Assembly (NCBI RefSeq): GCF_016862895.1
Contig: NZ_BONV01000047.1
Span: forward strand, 38,204-102,203
DNA: 64,000 bases
Source of the DNA: Planotetraspora kaengkrachanensis
GTDB lineage: Bacteria; Actinomycetota; Actinomycetes; Streptosporangiales; Streptosporangiaceae
Reading direction: 5' to 3'
Shown here: piece after piece, positions 59,593 to 64,000 of the stretch
How positions within the stretch are numbered: the stretch's first letter is position 1
Layout: each line of letters opens with the position of its first letter
Notes under the pieces: model-generated
What the model saw: only the letters and a program-made list of their open reading frames with translations
Told to the model about the DNA's origin: nothing
Database searches by the model: none
Position numbers and translations under genes: made by a program

Positions 59593-60045
59593 ATGTCGAA
59601 CTGGATGCCGTTCCGCCGCGCCGTCACAGGGGCCGCCGCGGCGCTCGCCCTGTCCATGACTCCCGCGCTGATCGCCACCCCCGCCTCCGCCGCCACGGCG
59701 AGCTGCGGATCCGGATACGCGTTCCTGGACTCGTATGCGATCAGAGGGCTGGACACCAACCGCACCGGGGGCTACGTCTCGCTGTACTACAACAGCTCGA
59801 CGGGCAAGAACTGCGCCATCGCCAAGCCGATCAGCTCCTGGTCGGGCCTGGTCAACCATCTCGACGTGCAGCTGACGACGAACTCCTACCCCGGGTTCGT
59901 CGACGACGGCCTCAACGCGAACTACCACCAGTGGGCGGGCCCGATCTACATCCCCGCCCGTGGTGAGTGCGTCGACGTCGGCGGTTACTTCGACTACGGC
60001 GGCGAGCGGTTCGCCGGTCACGCCTACCAGGTGCACTGCGGCTGA
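59593..60045 (+). CDS. SapA-like secreted protein, 150 aa
   Basis: A signal peptide (AVTGAAAALALSMTPALIATPASA) is followed by a Cys-containing domain: CGSGYAFLDSYAI, GYVSLYYNSSTGKNCAIAKP, YHQWAGPIYIPARGECVDVGG and a final QVHCG. Four Cys likely form two disulphides. It matches the spore-associated protein A family of streptomycetes and relatives, found on aerial hyphae or spores. Function is not established. Confidence 0.78.
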   Translation: MSNWMPFRRAVTGAAAALALSMTPALIATPASAATASCGSGYAFLDSYAIRGLDTNRTGGYVSLYYNSSTGKNCAIAKPISSWSGLVNHLDVQLTTNSYPGFVDDGLNANYHQWAGPIYIPARGECVDVGGYFDYGGERFAGHAYQVHCG

Positions 60046-60063
60046 CCTGGGGTCCGGCCCGTC

Positions 60064-60573
60064 TTACGAGAAGGCGGGCCGGCCGTCCTCAGCTGAGCCG
60101 TTCTCCGCCCCGCGTCCAGGAACCGCGGACCCGTCGCCGGGCGCCGGAACCGCGTACCCCGCCACCGACGGCCAGCGTACGGTGAGCACCACCGACTCCT
60201 CCTCGGCGTGCCACGAGTGATCGACACCATGGCCCCAGACGATGTAGTCGCCCTGCTCGGCGAGCACCACGCTGCGTCCCGGCAGTTCGACCCGGAACCG
60301 GCCACTGATCAGTATCAGCAGCGCCGTGCGGTGCTCACCGGTCACCCACTGCGCGCGCTCGTCCCCGCGCGGATGCACGCCCCACTTGATCTCGACGTCC
60401 TCGCTGTGCCGTACGTCGCCCAGTGGCTTGAAATGCCCCAGCAGCCAGCCGCGGTCACCCGCCGCGTCGACGTCCGCGCGGCCCACGTACACGTTCTTCA
60501 ACTCCGGGTTCTCCGCCGGATTCCGCGCCAGGTTCCGCGTCAGGTTCTCCGCCACGAGCGGCGACGCTAGCAC
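60064..60573 (-). CDS. Cupin-fold protein, 169 aa
   Basis: The middle reads EIKWGVHPRGDERAQWVTGEHR, ALLILISGRFRVELPGRSVVLAEQGDYIVWGHGVDHSWHAEEESVVLTVRWP. This is a small single-domain cupin, with strands around WGVHP-G and a late DHSWHAEE. The first about 25 residues contain a repetitive NLTRNLARNPAENPEL stretch from a GTG start and may not be translated. The substrate is unknown. It is convergent with the SapA-like gene. Confidence 0.7.
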   Translation of the reverse strand: MLASPLVAENLTRNLARNPAENPELKNVYVGRADVDAAGDRGWLLGHFKPLGDVRHSEDVEIKWGVHPRGDERAQWVTGEHRTALLILISGRFRVELPGRSVVLAEQGDYIVWGHGVDHSWHAEEESVVLTVRWPSVAGYAVPAPGDGSAVPGRGAENGSAEDGRPAFS

Positions 60574-60679
60574 GGCTCCCGTACGGCACGGCTCTGCCGA
60601 TCACCCCCGTCATGCGGGAGACGGCCGCCGAGTGAGCTCGGCTGCGAGATCGCCGCGATCAGCGGCACAATGGGCGGCG

Positions 60680-61600
60680 ATGTCAGCAGATTCCCTGACG
60701 CGCGCGACCGCCTCGCTGTACGGCCTGGCCCTGGGCGACGCGCTCGGATCCCAGTTCTTCGTTCCCGCCAACCGCACGCATCTCACCGCGCACACCCCAC
60801 CGCCCGGCCCCTGGCAGTGGACCGACGACACGGAGATGGCCTGCTCGGTCCATCGCGTCCTCGCCGACCACGGCACCGTCGACCAGGACGCGCTCGCGGC
60901 CGGTTTCGCCGCCCACCACGACTTCGACCGCGGCTACGGCCCGGCCACCGGGCGCATGCTCCGCCTCGTCCGTGAAGGCGGCGACTGGCGTGCGCTGGCC
61001 GCCGAACAATTCGACGGCAGGGGTTCCTGGGGCAACGGCGCCGCCATGCGGGTCGCGCCCGTCGGCGCCTGGTTCGCCGACGATCTCGACGAGACCGTAC
61101 GGCAGGCGGAACTGTCCGCCACCGTCACCCACACCCACCCCGAAGCGATCGCCGGCGCCGTGGCGGTCGCCGTCGCCACGGCGACGGCCACCCAGGGCGG
61201 CCTTTCTCCCGACAGGTTCCTGGACGGCGTGCTCGATCACACACCGCGGGGCATGGTCCGCGACGGCATCGCCGAGGCGCGAGCGCTGCTGACCATCGGC
61301 GACCCTCTCCTCGCCGGCCGGACACTGGGCAACGGGCGCAACGTGTCCGCCCACGACACCGTCCCTTTCACCCTGTGGGCGGCGGCCCGCCACCTCGACG
61401 ATTTCGAGGCGGCCTTCTGGGCCACGGCGTCGGCGGGCGGCGACGTCGACACCACCTGTGCGATCGTCGGCGGAATCCTGGGGGCCCGGCTCGGCCTCGA
61501 GCGACTGCCGGCCGCGTGGTCGCTGGAGACCGAACCGCTGCCCGGATGGGCACGGGTGCCGCGTCACCCAGGACAGGTCGTGGGAGAACGCGGTCCCTGA
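60680..61600 (+). CDS. ADP-ribosylglycohydrolase family protein, 306 aa
   Basis: This matches the DraG/ARH-type fold: ASLYGLALGDALGSQF, the metal motif PWQWTDDTEMA (Asp/Asp/Glu), RGSWGNGAAMRVAPVGAWF, THTHPEAIAGAVAVA, and the second metal motif GGDVDTTCAIVGGILGARLG. It cleaves ADP-ribose from a protein or nucleic-acid group using magnesium. The usual GDTDTT is GDVDTT here, with one Asp position replaced by Val, which may change the metal site. The start ATG is at 60680. No ADP-ribosyltransferase is nearby. Confidence 0.9.
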   Translation: MSADSLTRATASLYGLALGDALGSQFFVPANRTHLTAHTPPPGPWQWTDDTEMACSVHRVLADHGTVDQDALAAGFAAHHDFDRGYGPATGRMLRLVREGGDWRALAAEQFDGRGSWGNGAAMRVAPVGAWFADDLDETVRQAELSATVTHTHPEAIAGAVAVAVATATATQGGLSPDRFLDGVLDHTPRGMVRDGIAEARALLTIGDPLLAGRTLGNGRNVSAHDTVPFTLWAAARHLDDFEAAFWATASAGGDVDTTCAIVGGILGARLGLERLPAAWSLETEPLPGWARVPRHPGQVVGERGP

Positions 61601-61618
61601 GCCCGTCGAGAGGGAGGG

Positions 61619-61867
61619 CTACAGGCGCGGCTGGTCGTCGACGCCGAGGTCGGTCTCCACGTCGTAGCCGACCGCGGACTGGTGTGCCGTCGGGTGCCCG
61701 ATGTCGGTCTCGAGGTCGAACCCCGCCTGCTCCGCCGCGTCGGCCAGCGCCTCCTCCTCGTGGCGGCGCACGGCGCGGTCGTGATGCTCACTGATCATCT
61801 CGGACAGGCCGTGGAGAGGGCCGTGGTGGTGCTGAGGTTGCGTCTCGGGGTCGGTCATGACCGCCAT
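61619..61867 (-). CDS. Small hypothetical protein, 82 aa
   Basis: The protein is acidic and His-rich: PQHHHGPLHGLSEMISEHHDRAVRRHEEEALADAAEQAGFD. It ends with two similar pieces, DLETDIGHPTAHQ and DVETDLGVDDQ. There is no signal or membrane segment. An internal ATG three codons in is possible. It is convergent with the ADP-ribosylglycohydrolase gene. Confidence 0.55.
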   Translation of the reverse strand: MAVMTDPETQPQHHHGPLHGLSEMISEHHDRAVRRHEEEALADAAEQAGFDLETDIGHPTAHQSAVGYDVETDLGVDDQPRL

Positions 61868-61933
61868 CGTGGGCAGCCGACGTCCCCCCGGACAACCAAC
61901 GCGAGATGAAGGTTCGGGGATCGCGGCGGCCTC

Positions 61934-62758
61934 TCACAGTTCGGAGTCGCCCCACGAGGTGACGGTCACCTCGTCGCCGACGGACAGCTTGCCCTCCTGG
62001 AGCACGGCGAACTTGGCGCCGAAGGCCACACCCCGTGTCGCCCGACGGTAGTCGGCGAGGGTTCGGAGCGGTTCCGGCCCTGCCTTCTCGCCCGACTCCT
62101 GGTCGACGGTCGTGACGGCGCACCGGATGGCGAGCTTGCCGTAGGCCAGCTCGGCGTCTCCCACCCCGAGGCGGCGCACCCGGTCCTCGGTGTGCGCCGC
62201 GTCCCAGCCGTCGATCACGATGTTCGGCCGGAAGCGGCTCATCGGCACCGGTTCGGCGCCTCGCGCCTCGATCCGGGCGTTCAACCCGGCCAGCGAGCTC
62301 ACCGTGGCGACGAGGACGGCGCCGCTGTCGGCGTATCCACAGGTGCCCGGCGTCAGCCCGTCGGTGACGCGATCGTGCTCCGGAGGCACCCGTACGAGCC
62401 GGCTCGGGCGGCCGAGCATCTCCGACAGCCACTGCGCCGCCGTGTCCCCCTGGTCGATCCCCGTGTATCGAACGCCGAACATCTCCACGTCGCGCCTGGC
62501 GGAGGTGACGTCCACCTCGACCCGCGCCGTGTCCATGCCGTCCGCGCGGAGGGTGAGCCGCTCTCCGCCCGCCTCGATCGCGGGACGGACGCGCGCGAGC
62601 CGGGGATCACGCCGCTGGCTGCGGAACACGCCGTCCTCGTCGATCACCATGAACGCCCGGTCGTGCGCGAGGCCCGCTCGCGTCATGTCCGCGTCCGGAA
62701 GGGACGTTCCGGCACAACCCTTGATCGGGTAGCAGGTCAGTCCGACCAACGTCGCCAT
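61934..62758 (-). CDS. MOSC-domain protein (mARC-like), 274 aa
   Basis: The N-terminal beta-barrel domain starts MATLVGLTCYPIKGCAGTSLPDA, then GLAHDRAFMVIDEDGVFRSQRRDPRLA. The MOSC domain follows with SRFRPNIVIDG and RCAVTTVDQESGEKAGPEPLRTLADYR. In that motif the Cys (IRC-VTTVD) is the predicted molybdenum ligand of the mARC/YcbX group. These proteins reduce N-hydroxylated compounds with molybdopterin. GGGGGAGA before the ATG sets the start. It is divergent from the LLM oxidoreductase. Confidence 0.9.
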   Translation of the reverse strand: MATLVGLTCYPIKGCAGTSLPDADMTRAGLAHDRAFMVIDEDGVFRSQRRDPRLARVRPAIEAGGERLTLRADGMDTARVEVDVTSARRDVEMFGVRYTGIDQGDTAAQWLSEMLGRPSRLVRVPPEHDRVTDGLTPGTCGYADSGAVLVATVSSLAGLNARIEARGAEPVPMSRFRPNIVIDGWDAAHTEDRVRRLGVGDAELAYGKLAIRCAVTTVDQESGEKAGPEPLRTLADYRRATRGVAFGAKFAVLQEGKLSVGDEVTVTSWGDSEL

Positions 62759-62984
62759 CGTCTCCCCCTGACTCCGCCCGCCGTGCACGTGTGCGAACCC
62801 GTCCAGACGGTATGCCGCAAACGAGCTGACATGACGGAAAATCAGCGGTTTCTACCACATAATCGTCAGCTTTGACCGACGCCGTGCTCGGATTCTCCGC
62901 CGATCTTCGCAGCCGGTCCGGGTTAACCTGATCAAGCAAGCTGCAGTCCGGAGATCCTTTACGTTCCTACTTCTGAGGATTCAC

Positions 62985-63902
62985 ATGGAACTCGGCATCG
63001 CGCTTCCGACATCCGGGCGGCTCGCCGCGCCCGCCAACATCGCCCACGTCGCGCAGGAGGCGGAGCGGATCGGTTACGACTCGCTGTGGACCTACGAACG
63101 ACTCCTGCGCCCGTACGCGGAACTGCCGCAGCCCGACGGCTCGACGGCACGGGTCCCGGAGGTCTACCGGCTGACTTTCGAGCCCCTGGAGACGCTCAGC
63201 TACGTGGCCGCCCTGACCAAGCAGATCAAGCTGGGGACCAGCGTGGTCGACGCCCTGCTGCACCCGCCGGTGGTCCTGGCCCGCCGCTTCGCGACCCTGG
63301 ACCAGTTCAGCGGCGGGCGCGTGATCGCCGGTCTGGGACAGGGGTGGATGCCGCAGGAGTTCGATACGGCCAACGTGCCGATGCGGCGCAAGGGCGCCGG
63401 CATGGACGAGGCCGTCGCGGCGATGCGCGCGTGCTGGGGCCCCGACCCGGTGGAGTTCCAAGGGCGCTTCTACCGGATCGCGGCGTCGGAGGTGAACCCC
63501 AAGCCGGTCCAGAAGCGCCTCCCCATCCTGCTGGGAGCCATGACACCCGCCGGCGTTCGGCGGGCCGGGCGGATCGCGGACGGGCTGAACCCGATCGCCG
63601 TGTCGCCGGAGGTCGTGCGCGGCCTCGTCTCCGCCTTTCACGACGCCGCGCGCGAGGCGGGGCGCGACCCCTCGACGCTGACCGTGGTCGCCCGCGCCAA
63701 CGTGCCGCTGGTCAGGGAACCGATCGGTGACGGGCGGCCGTTCCTCGGCGGCTCTCCACGCCAGATCGCCGACGACATCACCCGCCTCGACGGCACCGGC
63801 GTGGACCATCTGATCATCGCCAACGTCGCGGCGCCCGGCGACGTCAAGGAAGCGGTCGGCCTGCTCGAGGAGCTCAAGGCCGCCACCGGCGAGGCCGCGT
63901 AG
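62985..63902 (+). CDS. LLM-class oxidoreductase, probably F420-dependent, 305 aa
   Basis: This is a luciferase-like TIM-barrel protein: MELGIALPTSGRLAAPANIAHVAQEAERIGYDSLWTYE. TSVVDALLHPPVVLARRFATLDQFSGGRVIAGLGQGW is the conserved core, with MRRKGAGMDEAVAAMRACW and PILLGAMTPAGVRRAGRIADG after it. This TIGR03619-like pattern is typical of the F420-using branch in actinobacteria. The substrate is unknown. It is divergent from the MOSC gene across 226 bases. Confidence 0.9.
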   Translation: MELGIALPTSGRLAAPANIAHVAQEAERIGYDSLWTYERLLRPYAELPQPDGSTARVPEVYRLTFEPLETLSYVAALTKQIKLGTSVVDALLHPPVVLARRFATLDQFSGGRVIAGLGQGWMPQEFDTANVPMRRKGAGMDEAVAAMRACWGPDPVEFQGRFYRIAASEVNPKPVQKRLPILLGAMTPAGVRRAGRIADGLNPIAVSPEVVRGLVSAFHDAAREAGRDPSTLTVVARANVPLVREPIGDGRPFLGGSPRQIADDITRLDGTGVDHLIIANVAAPGDVKEAVGLLEELKAATGEAA

Positions 63903-63946
63903 CCGTACGGCCCGGCCGGCTCAGGCGCCAGGCCAGGCCGTACGGC
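63902..63946. terminator. Terminator between convergent genes
   Basis: GCCGTACGGCC (63902-63912) and GGCCGTACGGC (63936-63946) pair perfectly over 11 bases with a GC-rich 23-base loop. The stem begins at the last base of the LLM gene. Confidence 0.7.
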
Positions 63947-63953
63947 AGGGCGG

Positions 63954-64000
63954 TCAGCGCAGGAGTGCGATGACGTCGGCGAACGTCTTCATGTGCGGTT
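63954..64000 (-). CDS. C-terminal end of an unidentified gene (cut by window)
   Basis: Only the last 14 codons are visible, reading PHMKTFADVIALLR to a TGA. This is too short to assign. It is convergent with the LLM oxidoreductase across the terminator. Confidence 0.45.
   Translation of the reverse strand, partial: PHMKTFADVIALLR

Overview
The window is high-GC DNA with many GTG starts, dense overlapping genes and large actinobacterial regulators (two LAL-type LuxR proteins, an XRE/NB-ARC/TPR protein, two SARP/BTAD proteins). It also has a SapA-like secreted protein, an F420/LLM-type oxidoreductase and the tRNA-Glu/Asp/Phe cluster. This points to a filamentous actinomycete, most like Streptosporangiales or Streptomycetales. 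I cannot name a genus from sequence alone. No PKS or NRPS assembly line, rRNA, CRISPR array or intact transposase is visible.

Region 1 (about 0.3-19.2 kb) is an accessory block. On the minus strand it has three related small alpha/beta hydrolases (510-1235, 2239-3042, 6156-6836), an SDR, and three giant signal-ATPase regulators (3316-6156, 6948-9266, 9379-12210). On the plus strand follow two more hydrolases (12403-13200 and a secreted epoxide-hydrolase type at 13303-14298) and a BBE-type FAD oxidase (14668-16050). A minus-strand pair, acyl-CoA dehydrogenase plus CoA-transferase, ends the block. Two decayed copies of its own gene types lie inside it: the end of an epoxide hydrolase at 3059-3160 and a deleted, frameshifted SDR at about 14341-14546. 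An 85-bp imperfect direct repeat (311-395 and 19125-19210) brackets the whole block. The core of that repeat recurs at 25265-25290, just beyond the tRNA-Phe terminator, near a tyrosine-recombinase fragment at 23851-24033. The block therefore looks acquired and shuffled.

Region 2 (19.2-33.6 kb) holds TetR-controlled modules with clear palindromic operators: TetR/quinone oxidoreductase, TetR/FrsA-like hydrolase plus membrane protein, and TetR/DrrAB-type ABC exporter. It also has an integrase remnant with an unknown cargo gene, the tRNA trio, a membrane-anchored metallophosphoesterase, a zincin, an MFS exporter, a PspC protein and a second glutaryl-CoA-dehydrogenase-like enzyme. Region 3 (33.6-38.5 kb) begins with tRNA-Lys and a dead integrase (catalytic Arg replaced by Trp), then a frameshifted aminoglycoside-phosphotransferase-like gene. 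A guanidine-III riboswitch controlling a Gdx guanidinium exporter follows, then a siderophore-ABC ATPase fragment and a slipin.

Region 4 (38.5-64 kb) is more chromosomal in character. It has a receptor-type Ser/Thr kinase, a lipoprotein, a STAS protein, GNAT, SDR, a leucine-rich-repeat protein, an AfsR-like regulator followed by a MacB-like ABC system, and an epoxide hydrolase divergent from a WYL regulator. Beyond these lie an acyltransferase, TetR, trypsin, a His/Arg-rich secreted protein, a SARP fused to a membrane anchor and an NBR1-type Ig domain, a SapA-like protein, a cupin, an ADP-ribosylglycohydrolase, a MOSC protein and an LLM oxidoreductase. The two most unusual items are the repeat-bracketed hydrolase/regulator island and the membrane-anchored BTAD-NBR1 fusion.
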